Below, piece by piece: positions 49,644 to 58,458 of a stretch of 64,000 bases of DNA. Position 1 is the stretch's first letter. Each line of letters begins with the position of its first letter. A program made the translations under genes and the position numbers. The stretch lies in assembly GCF_009846865.1 (NCBI RefSeq), contig NZ_WUWN01000010.1:42921-106920 (forward strand). Direction: 5' to 3'. The notes beneath the pieces are model-generated. The model had not been told where the DNA came from and made no database searches. It saw only the letters and a program-made list of their open reading frames with translations. The DNA is from Puerhibacterium puerhi. Lineage in GTDB: Bacteria > Actinomycetota > Actinomycetes > Actinomycetales > Cellulomonadaceae.

Positions 49644-50821
49644 TGGCCTGGGTTCGGCAGTCGTCGTCCGGGAAGTGGATGGCGAAGTACCGCGACGCCG
49701 ACGGGCGCGAGCGCACAGCGCCCGGCAGCCCGTTCACGCACAAGAAGGCGGCCGAGCGCGCGGCCGCGGCCGCCGAGAGGGACGCACGCTCGCTCGGCTG
49801 GCGCGATCCCGAGGCAGCCGGGCGGACGTGGGGCGAGTGGTGCGACGAGTGGTGGCCGACCCGGCGGCGCGCCGCGTCGACGATGGCGACCGACGCAGGC
49901 CGCATCGAGAAGATCCTCAGACCGCGCTGGGGCGACGTTCGGCTGGTCGACATCACCCGTCAGGAGGTCAAGGCCTGGGCCGCCGAGCTGGCCGCCTATA
50001 CCGACGCCGACGGCGTTGAGCGCACCCGCGCCGCGGCCACCGTCAAGGCGATCGTCAACCTGCTGTCGGTCTCCCTGGCCGCCGCGGTGGACGCCGAGAT
50101 CCTGCCGACCAACCCCGCCATGCGGCTGGCGCTGCCCGGCACACCGCCGGGCGCCGAGCGCTACCTCACGCGCGAGGAGTTCGACGCGATCTGCGAGCAC
50201 CTGGACGGGCCCTACCTCGCGATGACCCTGCTGCTGGTCGGCACCGGCCTGCGCTGGGGCGAGGCCGCCGGGCTGCACCGCGCCCGCGTCGACGCCCGCC
50301 GCGGCGTCGTCCACGTCATCGAGGCGTGGTCGGACAAGGGCCGGCACATGAAGCCCTACCCGAAGGGCCGGCGCAAGCGGCAGGTCCCGATCCCCGAGTG
50401 GGTCGACCTGTCCGCACTCGAGCAGCCGGCGCGCGGCCGCACCTGCGGCTACCGGCACGTCGAGGGCGCCTGCGTCGGGCCGCTGCTGATCACCATGCCC
50501 AGCGGCGCCCAGGTCGAGTACGCGCAGTACGCCAAGGCGTTTCGCCGCGCCCTCGCGCTGGCCGACGTCGGCCACGCCCGGGTGCACGACCTGCGGCACA
50601 CCTACGCCTCGTGGCTGCTGCAGTCCGGTCGGGTCTCGCTGGCCGAGGTCGGCAAGCTGCTCGGCCACGTCTCGCCGCTGACGACCCAGCGCTACGCCCA
50701 CCTCGACGAGCTCGAGGCCGACAAGGTGCTCGCCGCCCTCGGGCCGGCGCCCGTGGCCGCCGGCGGCACCAGCCCGATCGACGAGCTCGCCGCTCGCCGC
50801 GCCCGCCGCCAGGCTCGATAA
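49643..50821 (+). CDS. Tyrosine recombinase (phage integrase)
   Basis: This 392-residue protein has an AP2-like N-terminal arm-binding domain (RQSSSGKWMAKYRDADGRE), a core-binding domain (about 60-160) and the catalytic set R204, H315, R318, H342 and Y351. It sits about 2 kb from attR and is the third gene of the lysogeny operon. It probably catalyses integration at tRNA-Lys with the arm repeats at both ends. Confidence 0.95.
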   Translation: MAWVRQSSSGKWMAKYRDADGRERTAPGSPFTHKKAAERAAAAAERDARSLGWRDPEAAGRTWGEWCDEWWPTRRRAASTMATDAGRIEKILRPRWGDVRLVDITRQEVKAWAAELAAYTDADGVERTRAAATVKAIVNLLSVSLAAAVDAEILPTNPAMRLALPGTPPGAERYLTREEFDAICEHLDGPYLAMTLLLVGTGLRWGEAAGLHRARVDARRGVVHVIEAWSDKGRHMKPYPKGRRKRQVPIPEWVDLSALEQPARGRTCGYRHVEGACVGPLLITMPSGAQVEYAQYAKAFRRALALADVGHARVHDLRHTYASWLLQSGRVSLAEVGKLLGHVSPLTTQRYAHLDELEADKVLAALGPAPVAAGGTSPIDELAARRARRQAR

Positions 50822-50827
50822 CGCAGA

Positions 50828-50859
50828 CAGCCCCGCTGGCCGGAGGGCCGACGGGGCTG
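50828..50859. terminator. Hairpin after the integrase gene
   Basis: cagccccg and cggggctg pair, with ggcc/ggcc inside the loop. It ends the lysogeny operon and also faces the leftward DUF4190-like gene. Confidence 0.8.
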
Positions 50860-50875
50860 CCTGCGGATGGGCGGT

Positions 50876-51235
50876 TTAGAAGACCCTGACCATGATCATC
50901 CCGATGGTCATGAAGGCGGCGAGGCCGGTTGCGACCCACCCGAGCGCGATGGCCGCAATGGCCATACCTCGGCCGCCCGCGGCACGTCCTTCCGCGTGCT
51001 CCTGTCCGATCTGCCGCCGGCCGACGTGTCCGCACACAACCGCCGTGACGCTGATCAGCAGCCCAATGATGGGAAGGATGAACAGGAGCATCCCGAGGAT
51101 GCCGGCGACCAGGCCGATCACGGACAACGTGTTGATGGGCGGCTTCACCGCGTAGACCGGCACGTACTGGACCGGCACGTACTGGACCTGCGGGGGCGGC
51201 TGGTGCGGGGGCTGGTGCGGCGGCTCGGCAGTCAC
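50876..51235 (-). CDS. DUF4190-like two-helix membrane protein
   Basis: This 119-residue protein has a Pro/Gln-rich N-terminus with VQYVPV repeats and two membrane segments (LSVIGLVAGILGMLLFILPI and AIAAIALGWVATGLAAFM). DUF4190-type proteins are found in many actinobacteria. In a prophage end, expressed against the integrase, it could serve superinfection exclusion. GTG start. Confidence 0.7.
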   Translation of the reverse strand: MTAEPPHQPPHQPPPQVQYVPVQYVPVYAVKPPINTLSVIGLVAGILGMLLFILPIIGLLISVTAVVCGHVGRRQIGQEHAEGRAAGGRGMAIAAIALGWVATGLAAFMTIGMIMVRVF

Positions 51236-51384
51236 GACCGACAGTATGCGGGTGGACCTTCGCTACGGTCGGCGTCCCGAGCGGGTGAAAGCGGCAGCCC
51301 GAGGCGATGGGGCAGCGTGCCCGTCGACGCGGTCACCAGTGCCCGGAGCCGGGAGCGCTGGCGCCATCCGTGAGTGCTGCGACA

Positions 51385-51414
51385 ACGGCCCTCCCGCTTC
51401 GGCGGAAGGGCCGT
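51385..51414. terminator. Hairpin downstream of the right-tip cassette
   Basis: acggccct and agggccgt pair with a further cccgc/gcgga around a TTCG loop. It lies just past the end of the leftward 82-residue gene. Confidence 0.75.
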
Positions 51415-51426
51415 CGTCGTACTGGG

Positions 51427-51675
51427 CTATCTCGACGATCGGTTGAGCGCGCGCCAAAGCTTGATCTCGAACGTGCCGTCGCGAATCGACCAGACGATAA
51501 GCGGGAGCACAGCAGCAAGGACGAGCAGTAGCGCTGGATTGGACCCCCGTGCGACCGCCGCGACGATCACGACTACGGCGGCGATCCCGAACATGAGCGC
51601 GAGCGCGTCGACCGCAAGAAGCGCGCGGTTAGTCTGGCGCACCCGACTGCTGGCCTTCCTCCGCATCATTCGCAC
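51427..51675 (-). CDS. 82-residue two-helix membrane protein (right-tip cassette)
   Basis: It has a basic start (MRMMRRKASSRVRQTNRA) and two hydrophobic segments (ALMFGIAAVVVIVAAVARG; LLLVLAAVLPLIVWSI) and ends LWRALNRSSR. It overlaps the 3' end of the 319-residue gene by 47 bp, so both are expressed together. The function is unknown; small membrane partners are common in abortive-infection and exclusion pairs. Confidence 0.6.
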   Translation of the reverse strand: MRMMRRKASSRVRQTNRALLAVDALALMFGIAAVVVIVAAVARGSNPALLLVLAAVLPLIVWSIRDGTFEIKLWRALNRSSR

Positions 51676-52588
51676 CCCGTCGCGTCCTGACGACCTTGGT
51701 CAGCGTCCAGTCGATCTTGTTTCGGCCCTCGCGTTCGAACGTCTCCTCGACGAGCGTCACGCGGAAGATGTCGTTCTTCCCGTACTGGGTTCCGCGCTCG
51801 ACGCTCGCGAGGAACTCCTCATCAGCGATCGTAGCCTTCTTGGTTCGGCCAAGGGCAGCCACCTGCCACTGGGTCGGGTCGCTGAAGTTGATCGCCTTGA
51901 GCTGCGCCTCGATGTCCGGGTGGACGTCCTTGTTGGGCTCCTTCTCGGGCTCCGTAGCCGCGGCCGCGTAGTAGTCCCGCTTCTCCGCCCGAACGTCGGT
52001 GGGCGTCGCCAGGACGGCTCGAGAGTCGGCGTCGCGGTCGGCGACGCGCACCTCCATGAAGGAGGCGTCCTCGGACATCGGGGCCTGGAGCTGCGCCATG
52101 GCCTTGCGGGTGCGCCGCGAGGGCGTGTTGATCAGCTTCCAGACCTCCTCCGACACCTCCTCCGGCCCTTCCCCCGGCCACGTGATCAGGTAGTTGCCGG
52201 TGTCGAGCCGCTCGACGCTCTCAGGCTTCTTCCGCAGGCGCTTGATCGCGGTGCCGATGACAGCCTTCACGGCGTACCCGGCGCCGCCGAGGATGGCAGT
52301 CGCGCCGGGGACCGACCAAGTCGGGTTATCGACGGCCCACTGCAGCACGGCCTCGACCGTGACCGAGCCCTCCTTGATCGGCCGCACCCGGACCTCCGGA
52401 GGCGGGCCGTCACCGAAGACACCCGCCTTGGCAGAGTCGGACACGAGCGTCGTGAGCCCCTGCAACACCTCCGCCAGGTCCCTGGCATTGATGTCGTGGT
52501 ACTCGCCCTGCTCGTCGCCGAAGCGCAGTTGGATCATGTCCCGATCCATCTCGTGGACCTCAGGCTGATCCAGCTCGTCCATCCCCAT
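51629..52588 (-). CDS. 319-residue protein of unknown function at the prophage right tip
   Basis: I do not recognise a named domain with certainty. The N-terminal part (EYHDINARDLAEVLQGLTTL, PPEVRVRPIKEGSVTVEAVL) resembles proteins found in genomic islands. A hydrophobic segment at about 92-114 (GATAILGGAGYAVKAVIG) suggests membrane association. A long polar C-terminal region follows (VVRTRRGANDAEEGQQ). It lies between integrase and attR, a usual place for host-benefit or defence genes, and it is coupled to a small membrane protein. Confidence 0.6.
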   Translation of the reverse strand: MGMDELDQPEVHEMDRDMIQLRFGDEQGEYHDINARDLAEVLQGLTTLVSDSAKAGVFGDGPPPEVRVRPIKEGSVTVEAVLQWAVDNPTWSVPGATAILGGAGYAVKAVIGTAIKRLRKKPESVERLDTGNYLITWPGEGPEEVSEEVWKLINTPSRRTRKAMAQLQAPMSEDASFMEVRVADRDADSRAVLATPTDVRAEKRDYYAAAATEPEKEPNKDVHPDIEAQLKAINFSDPTQWQVAALGRTKKATIADEEFLASVERGTQYGKNDIFRVTLVEETFEREGRNKIDWTLTKVVRTRRGANDAEEGQQSGAPD

Positions 52589-52744
52589 CCCCCTTGGTGG
52601 TCGTCATCGCGGGCACCCGTTGCGGCGCCGGAACTCGGCGAGACGGTACCAAGCCCGGCGACCAGGCCTGTTGCCCCGGGCGCACCTGCCCCGGGTGAAA
52701 GAGCCGCTGGCGCGGCCCTCCTCACCACCCATGCGGCCGGCCGC

Positions 52745-52764
52745 TGCTGCGCAACTGCTGCGCA
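52745..52764. promoter_or_regulatory. Right-arm repeats, probable integrase arm sites
   Basis: tgctgcgca occurs at 52745-52753 and 52756-52764, with the same 11-bp spacing and orientation as the left-arm pair (9716, 9727). They lie about 50 bp from the core. Confidence 0.65.
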
Positions 52765-52811
52765 AGTCGGGTCAAGAACCCCAAGAGCCGACCAAGTCCG
52801 CAGGTCAGGAC

Positions 52812-52859
52812 GGTGGGCCCCGTGGGGATCGAACCCACAACCCGCGGATTAAAAGTCCG
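52812..52859. other. attR: right attachment core within tRNA-Lys
   Basis: Identical over 48 bp to 9542-9589. It covers tRNA nucleotides 28-73 and 2 bp beyond. Here the phage-supplied 3' end restores the tRNA. Confidence 0.95.
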
Positions 52860-52886
52860 CTGCTCTGCCAATTGAGCTAGAGGCCC
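52814..52886 (-). tRNA. tRNA-Lys (anticodon UUU)
   Basis: A 73-nt cloverleaf can be drawn by hand. The acceptor pairs GGGCCTC with GGGGCCC and A73 is the discriminator. The D-arm is GCTC/GAGC, the anticodon stem GCGGA/TCCGC with loop CTTTTAA, and the T-arm GTGGG-TTCGATC-CCCAC. The CCA end is not encoded. Its 3' part comes from the prophage. Confidence 0.97.
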
Positions 52887-53099
52887 GGGGGCACGCACGA
52901 ACGAGACCGGCGGTCCTCGCGGCCAGGAGCGGATGGCCTGGTCAGATGACCCGTACGTGTCGCCGAGGTCAGGCTACTCGGTCGAGCTCGCCGGACCGTA
53001 ACCCCGGGGGCAGGCGCTCAGGGTCACCACGCGTCGCCTGCACCGCGGCGGCAGTGCATGCGCGCCTCCGGCGACGTCAGGGCTAGGCGGAGCTGAAGG

Positions 53100-54092
53100 T
53101 CAGGCCCCGGCTGCCGCCACCTGGGCGACCGCGGCGGCGCCGAGCGGGGCCACGGGCGGGCTCGCGGGCAGCAGCACGACCCGGCCGGCCACGGCCATCG
53201 ACCGCAGGAACGGCGAGTGCGCGGCACGGCTGTCGAGCGCCGCGCACACCCCGTCGCGAAAGGGCTCCCCGAGGGCCGACAGCCCGCCCCCCAGCACGAT
53301 GACCGCCGGGTCGTAGGCCGTGGCGACCGCCTGGGCGGCGAGCCCGACCGCGTCGACGAACCGGGTCCAGACCTCGATCGCCCGCGGGCGGCCGGCACGG
53401 ACCGCGGCCAGCAGGTCGACGGCGGGGTGCCCGGACGCCACGGGCCAGTCCCGGCTCAGCGCCATCCCCGAGGCGACGGTCTCCAGGCAGCCGCGCTGGC
53501 CGCACGGGCACGGCCTGGCCGTCGGGTGGGCCGGGAGATGGCCGAGCTCGCCGGCGAACCCGTTCGCGCCGCGGACCACCCGTCCCTCGTGCACCAGCCC
53601 GGCGGCGATGCCCGTCCCCACGTTGAGGAGCGCGAGGCTGTCCGTCTCGCCGACGACGCGTGCCGCGCCGAGCGCGGCCGCGTTGACGTCGTTCTCCACC
53701 ACGACCGGGACCCCGACGCCTCGTGCGACGAGGGGCCCGAGCGCGACGTCGTCGAGGCCGAGGTTCACCGCCGCGCGGACGCGGCCGGTCCGCCGGTCGA
53801 CGAGACCCGGGACCCCGAGTCCCACGGCGACGACGCCCCGGGACGACAGGGCGTCCGACGCCCCCTGCGCGTCCTCACGTGCGACCCCGGGTGCGACGGC
53901 GGCTGCCGCCGCGACGATGTCGCGGACGACCGCCTCGGCGCCGCGCCTCGTCGGCATCCGGTGCTCGGCGAGCACGACGTCGTCCGGGCCGACGGCCACG
54001 GCGTGCACCGTGGTCCCACCGACGTCGACGCCGATGCGCACGCTGCCGCGACCGGTGGCCGCCGCCGTCTCGCTGAGGGAGCCGACGCTCAT
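53100..54092 (-). CDS. ROK-family sugar kinase
   Basis: This 330-residue enzyme probably phosphorylates a sugar made available by the operon. ATP-site text GVDVGGTT is at 21-28 and ENDVNAAALG follows later. The ROK zinc site is present (GHLPAHPTARPCPCGQRGCLE). There is no N-terminal HTH, so it is a kinase and not a repressor. It is the last gene of the leftward sugar operon and overlaps the oxidoreductase stop (ATGA). Confidence 0.85.
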   Translation of the reverse strand: MSVGSLSETAAATGRGSVRIGVDVGGTTVHAVAVGPDDVVLAEHRMPTRRGAEAVVRDIVAAAAAVAPGVAREDAQGASDALSSRGVVAVGLGVPGLVDRRTGRVRAAVNLGLDDVALGPLVARGVGVPVVVENDVNAAALGAARVVGETDSLALLNVGTGIAAGLVHEGRVVRGANGFAGELGHLPAHPTARPCPCGQRGCLETVASGMALSRDWPVASGHPAVDLLAAVRAGRPRAIEVWTRFVDAVGLAAQAVATAYDPAVIVLGGGLSALGEPFRDGVCAALDSRAAHSPFLRSMAVAGRVVLLPASPPVAPLGAAAVAQVAAAGA

Positions 54093-55126
54093 CCCGCGGT
54101 GACCGCCATGCTCCCCGCGGTCTCGACGTCGACGGCCCGGCACTCGCGCAGCGAGCGGTAGGCCGCCTCGACGATCGCCGTCGTCCGGACGCCGACCCGG
54201 CCGCCCGGCTGCGGGCGCGTGCCGTCGCGGACGGCGTCGAGGAAGGCCGACAGCATGAGGTCGTCGAGGTTCGGGCCGTACCCGAGCCACAGCTCCGTGG
54301 CGTCGGTCTCCGACCACCCCGAGACGCGCGGCGCGAACGGGTCGACGTCCACGAGCCCCGCGTCCGAGACCACCGACATCGTCAGGCCGCCCCAGACCGA
54401 GTGGCTCGCCGGCCGCGACCAGCTGCAGTCGATCGTGAGGTTCGTGCCGTCGGCGTACGTCACCGTGACGATGCCCGCCGTCTCGACCTCGAGGCTCGGG
54501 TGCAGCAGCCGGTTCGCCGTCGCGTGGACCCGCACGGCGGGGACGCCGCCGAGCAGCGCGTCCGCCAGGTCGGCGAGGTGCACGGTGTGGTCGGTGACGG
54601 CGCCGCCGCCCGCGAGGGCCGGGTCGGTGAACCAGGCGCGTGCGGCCGGGACCTGCCCGTTGTTCGTCCCCGACAGCGCGTGGATGCGACCCAGGGCGCC
54701 CGCCGCGTGCTGCTCGCGCAGGTCGACGAACACCGGGGAGAACCTGACCGGGAACGCGACCATCAGCGGCACCCCGGCCGCCGCGCACGCCGCCTCCATC
54801 GCCTCGGCGTCGGCGACGGAGGTGGCCAGCGGCTTCTCGCACAGGACGGCCGCCCCGGCCGCCGCGGCGGCCTCCACGTGCGCCCGGTGCCGCACGTTCT
54901 CGGAGCACACCACGACGGCGTCGGGGCCCCAGGCGAGCAGCTCGTCGTAGGAGTCGACGTACGCCACGCCCAGCTCTGCGGCGAGCGCGGCACCGCCCGA
55001 CTCGCCCGCCGGCCGCTCCCCGGCGTCGGGGTCGGACGTCAGCACCTCGACGTCGGTCCTGGCGGCGAGGAGGCGGGCGTAGCTGCTCGCGTGCGTGTGC
55101 GCGAACGACATCAGGGCGACCTTCAT
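54089..55126 (-). CDS. Gfo/Idh/MocA-family oxidoreductase (second copy)
   Basis: This 345-residue enzyme has a Rossmann start (KVALMSFAHTHASSYARLL) and the catalytic EKPLA at about 95-100 (VLCEKPLATSVADAEAM). The C-terminal alpha/beta domain has NLTIDCSWSRP. Such enzymes oxidise or epimerise sugars or inositols with NAD(P). It overlaps both neighbours by ATGA. Confidence 0.85.
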   Translation of the reverse strand: MKVALMSFAHTHASSYARLLAARTDVEVLTSDPDAGERPAGESGGAALAAELGVAYVDSYDELLAWGPDAVVVCSENVRHRAHVEAAAAAGAAVLCEKPLATSVADAEAMEAACAAAGVPLMVAFPVRFSPVFVDLREQHAAGALGRIHALSGTNNGQVPAARAWFTDPALAGGGAVTDHTVHLADLADALLGGVPAVRVHATANRLLHPSLEVETAGIVTVTYADGTNLTIDCSWSRPASHSVWGGLTMSVVSDAGLVDVDPFAPRVSGWSETDATELWLGYGPNLDDLMLSAFLDAVRDGTRPQPGGRVGVRTTAIVEAAYRSLRECRAVDVETAGSMAVTAG

Positions 55127-56094
55127 CGGGCATCCTCCAGGGAGACGGCGTCGTCGACGACGAGTGACTGCAGCGCGGCCTGTGCGATGCGGACGGCCTC
55201 CAGGCCGTCCTGGGCGGTGACGCGGGGCGTCGGGCCGCCGCGGGTGGCGGCGAGGAACTCCCGCAGCTCGGTGAGGTACGGGCTCTCGCCCATCGCGACC
55301 TTCGGCGCGTACCCGTCCCGGTCCGGGGTGGAGCCGCCGTTGGTCCAGGTGACCGGGTTGTCCGCCGAGTCGTGCCGGAGCAGGCCCCCGGTGCCGGCGA
55401 CCTCGAAGCGCGTGCGGAAGGCGACCGGGCCGGCCGACCACACGCCTCCGACGCTGCTGATGCTGCCTGACCGGTGGGTGAGGACCACGTTCGCCGCGAC
55501 CGTGCCGGACCCCTCGGCACCGGAGCGGACCGCGCGGACCGAGGCGACCGGCCCGGCGTTCCACCGGGCGAAGTCGAGGTCGTGGATCATCAGGTCCATC
55601 ACGATGCCGCCGGAGAGGCCCTCGTCGCGGAACCAGCCGGGCCCCGGCGCGGTGCCGTGGCGGTCGTACCGCTGGACCGCGAGGTCTCCGAGCCTGCCGC
55701 GTGCCACGGCGTCGTGCATCACGCTGTACTCGGGGAAGAAGCGCACCACGTGCGCCGGGTGCAGGGCGACGCCGGCCCGCCGGCACGCCTCGATCATGGC
55801 CTCGGTGTCCTCCACCGTCCGCGCCAGCGGCTTCTCGCACACGACGTCCTTGCCGGCCGCGGCGGCTGCCTCGACCAGGGCACGGTGGGTGTGGGTGGGC
55901 GTGCACACGTCGACGAGGTCGGACCTGGACAGCAGCTCGTCGAGCGAGCCGACCACCTCCCCCCTGCCGTGGCGGGCGACGAGCTCGTCGGCGCCCTCGA
56001 GGCTGTGCACCAGCACGTCGACCCCGAGCCGTAGCCAGCTCGCGATGTGCATGGTGGCGATACCGCCGGCGCCGAGCATTCCGACTGTCGTCAT
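55123..56094 (-). CDS. Gfo/Idh/MocA-family oxidoreductase (first copy)
   Basis: This 323-residue enzyme has GMLGAGGIATMHIASW at the start, the catalytic CEKPLARTVEDTEAMIEA and HPAHVVRFFPEY. ATG 56094 has GAGGAAC about 7 nt upstream and is chosen over ATG 56109. The pair with the second copy suggests a two-step conversion of the imported sugar or inositol. Confidence 0.87.
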   Translation of the reverse strand: MTTVGMLGAGGIATMHIASWLRLGVDVLVHSLEGADELVARHGRGEVVGSLDELLSRSDLVDVCTPTHTHRALVEAAAAAGKDVVCEKPLARTVEDTEAMIEACRRAGVALHPAHVVRFFPEYSVMHDAVARGRLGDLAVQRYDRHGTAPGPGWFRDEGLSGGIVMDLMIHDLDFARWNAGPVASVRAVRSGAEGSGTVAANVVLTHRSGSISSVGGVWSAGPVAFRTRFEVAGTGGLLRHDSADNPVTWTNGGSTPDRDGYAPKVAMGESPYLTELREFLAATRGGPTPRVTAQDGLEAVRIAQAALQSLVVDDAVSLEDAR

Positions 56095-56157
56095 CGGGAC
56101 GTTCCTCATCTCTGGGTCTGCAGCTGGGTGGACGGGGCCGGGAGGTGCGCGGCGGGG

Positions 56158-57480
56158 TCACTGCTCGTGGTCGAGCGACTCCTGCGCCTTGGACGCCGCC
56201 GCCGTGAGCGCCTCCTGCGGGGTCACCCGCCCGAGCAGCGCCTTCTCGATCTCGGTGGACAGGGCGGCGCTGATCCCGCTGTAGGCGAGGATCGAGGGCC
56301 GGGCCTTGGCGTACTCGAGCTGGTCGACGAAGACCTGCATGCGCGGGTCCTCGGCGATGAACTCCTGGAACGTCTCCGTCTGCGCCGTGTCCACGTTGGT
56401 CGGCAGGTACCCGGAGGCGATGTCCCACTCGGCCTGGACCTCGGGGGAGAGCATGAACTGGAGGAACTCCCAGGCGCCGGCCTCCTCCTCCTCGCTGCCG
56501 TCGAGGATGTAGGAGTTGTTCGTCCCGGTGTTCATCGCGGGGACCTCGATCGTCGGGAACGGGGCCACGCCCACGTTCTCGGCGCCGAGCGCCTCGTCGA
56601 TCTTCGGGAGGTTGTAGGCACCGGTGATGATCATGCCGACCTGGCCGCTGGTCAGGCTGGCGATGCCCTGACCGTCGGCGTCCGTCTGCAGGCTCGACGG
56701 GTAGGCCACCCCGGACGCCACCAGGTCGGTCCAGGTCATGAGCGCCGTCACGCCCTCCGGGGAGTCGAACGCGACCTCGGTGCCGTCCGGGCTGAGGAGC
56801 TCGCCGCCGGCGCTCCACAGCATGGCCTGCCAGGTGAAGACCGGCCACTCACCGGTGCCGATCGGCAGGTAGATGCCGTAGCGCCCGTCCGTGGTGAGCT
56901 TCTTTGCGGCTGACGCCACCTCGTCCCAGGTGGTCGGCACCCCGACCCCGGCGTCGGCGAGCATCTGCTTGTTGTAGACGAGCGCGTAGTCCCCGGCCTC
57001 GGACGGCAGCGAGTAGACGGTTCCGTCGAACGTGCCGGTCGCGAGCATGTTCTCCGTGAACGTCTCGCGGGTGACCTCCGACCCGGCGTCGTCGAGCAGG
57101 GGGTCCAGCGGCACGACCTTCCCGGTCTCGATGATCTGCGGCAGCATCTGCGGCGTCGAGTCCCCGTACTGCAGGTTCGGCCCCTGGCCGTTCTCCACGG
57201 CGTTGAGGAGCTTCGCGGTGAGCTTGTCGCCCGTGCCGGAGTACTGCCACTCGACGACGTACTCGTCCTGCGACTCGTTGAACCGCTGCACGAGCTCGTC
57301 GAGCTTGGTGGCCGTCTCGCCGGTGACGCCGGACCAGACGAGGATCGACGTGGCGCCGGTGCCCCCGGCGTCGGCGTCGTCCTGCCCGATGGCGCCGCTC
57401 GAGCAGGCCGCGAGCGCGAGCACGGCGGCGGCCGCCGCGACGGTGCGGGGCGTGGTGCGGGAGATGCGGTGGGTGCGCAT
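56158..57480 (-). CDS. Sugar ABC transporter substrate-binding lipoprotein
   Basis: This 440-residue protein binds the sugar outside the cell. It has a signal with lipobox LALAACSSG (Cys about 26), then SILVWSGVTGETATKLDELV and WEFLQFMLSPEVQAEWDIAS, typical of the MalE/UgpB type. It lies downstream of the two permeases. AGGAAGGG precedes the ATG. Confidence 0.92.
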   Translation of the reverse strand: MRTHRISRTTPRTVAAAAAVLALAACSSGAIGQDDADAGGTGATSILVWSGVTGETATKLDELVQRFNESQDEYVVEWQYSGTGDKLTAKLLNAVENGQGPNLQYGDSTPQMLPQIIETGKVVPLDPLLDDAGSEVTRETFTENMLATGTFDGTVYSLPSEAGDYALVYNKQMLADAGVGVPTTWDEVASAAKKLTTDGRYGIYLPIGTGEWPVFTWQAMLWSAGGELLSPDGTEVAFDSPEGVTALMTWTDLVASGVAYPSSLQTDADGQGIASLTSGQVGMIITGAYNLPKIDEALGAENVGVAPFPTIEVPAMNTGTNNSYILDGSEEEEAGAWEFLQFMLSPEVQAEWDIASGYLPTNVDTAQTETFQEFIAEDPRMQVFVDQLEYAKARPSILAYSGISAALSTEIEKALLGRVTPQEALTAAASKAQESLDHEQ

Positions 57481-57551
57481 GGGCGTCCCTTCCTGGTGCC
57501 GTGGAGTTGCGGGGGTGGTGGTGCGGGCCGGGTGCGCCGGCGAGGAGAGCC

Positions 57552-58451
57552 TCATCGCAGGCCTCCGGACAGAGCGGTGACGATCTGTCGCTGGAACAGC
57601 AGGAACACGACGAACACGGGCAGGATCGCGAGCGCCGACCCGGCCATGAGCAGGTTGAAGCTCGTCCCGTGGGTCGACTGGAGCTGTGACAGGCCCACCG
57701 GGAGCGTGAAGAACTCCGTGCGCGTCACGACCAGGAACTGGAAGAAGAAGTTGTTCCAGTTGTAGACGAACGACAGGATCGCGAAGCTGCCGATCATCGG
57801 CGCCGCCATGGGGGCGATGACCGACCAGAAGCGCCGCCAGACGCCGGCGCCGTCCAGGCGGCTGGCGTCCTCGATCTCGGTGGGGAAGCCCTCGAAGAAC
57901 TGGCGGAACAGGAAGGCCCCGAGGATCGAGGGGATGTTCGGGACGATCAGCCCCTGGAAGGTGTTGAGCCATCCGAGCGAGGCGAGGAGGCTGATGAGCG
58001 GGGTGAAGACCACCTCGAACGGCACGAGGAGCGCCGCCAGCAGGACCACGAACAGCACGTTGCGCCCGGGGAACCGGAGCCGGGCGAACGCGTACCCCGC
58101 CGCGAGGCTGGTCAGGACCTGGCCCGCCGTGGTGGCCACGGTGACGAGGATGCTGTTGCGGTAGTACAGCTGGAAGGGGACCGCGTCGAAGAGGCGGACG
58201 TAGTTGTCGAACCGCCACTCCCGCGGCAGGAACGTGGGCGGGTAGGCGAGGGCCTCGGCCGGCGACTTGACGCTCGCGAGGAACATCCAGACGAACGGGC
58301 CGAAGGCCGCGACCGACGCGACGATCAGGACGGCGTGCCGCAGGAACGTCGGCAGCGCGCGCCGCAGGCGCCGGGACGCCGGCTGGCGCCGGCCGGGGCC
58401 ACGGCCGGCGGAGGTGCTCGCGACGGTCGATGCTTCCAGGGTCGTGGTCAT
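57552..58451 (-). CDS. Sugar ABC transporter permease, MalG type
   Basis: This 299-residue permease has six predicted helices from about residue 38 and an EAA-like loop with EDASRLDGAGVWRRFWSVI (about 200-218). It is paired with the MalF-type protein ending 7 bp upstream. Confidence 0.92.
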   Translation of the reverse strand: MTTTLEASTVASTSAGRGPGRRQPASRRLRRALPTFLRHAVLIVASVAAFGPFVWMFLASVKSPAEALAYPPTFLPREWRFDNYVRLFDAVPFQLYYRNSILVTVATTAGQVLTSLAAGYAFARLRFPGRNVLFVVLLAALLVPFEVVFTPLISLLASLGWLNTFQGLIVPNIPSILGAFLFRQFFEGFPTEIEDASRLDGAGVWRRFWSVIAPMAAPMIGSFAILSFVYNWNNFFFQFLVVTRTEFFTLPVGLSQLQSTHGTSFNLLMAGSALAILPVFVVFLLFQRQIVTALSGGLR

Positions 58452-58458
58452 CGGTGCC

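Larger units (their letters stand above)
9542..52859. mobile_element. Temperate siphovirus prophage integrated in tRNA-Lys
   Basis: Identical 48-bp cores (9542-9589 and 52812-52859) bound about 43.3 kb. The interior has a tyrosine integrase, an immunity region, a complete set of terminase, portal, capsid, tail and lysis genes, and start/stop-overlapping gene strings. All late genes read leftward; the integrase-immunity operon and the left-tip module read rightward. No major structural gene is obviously broken. The clamp-like gene shows a frame problem. The phage encodes no DNA polymerase, primase or helicase that I can recognise. Confidence 0.95.
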
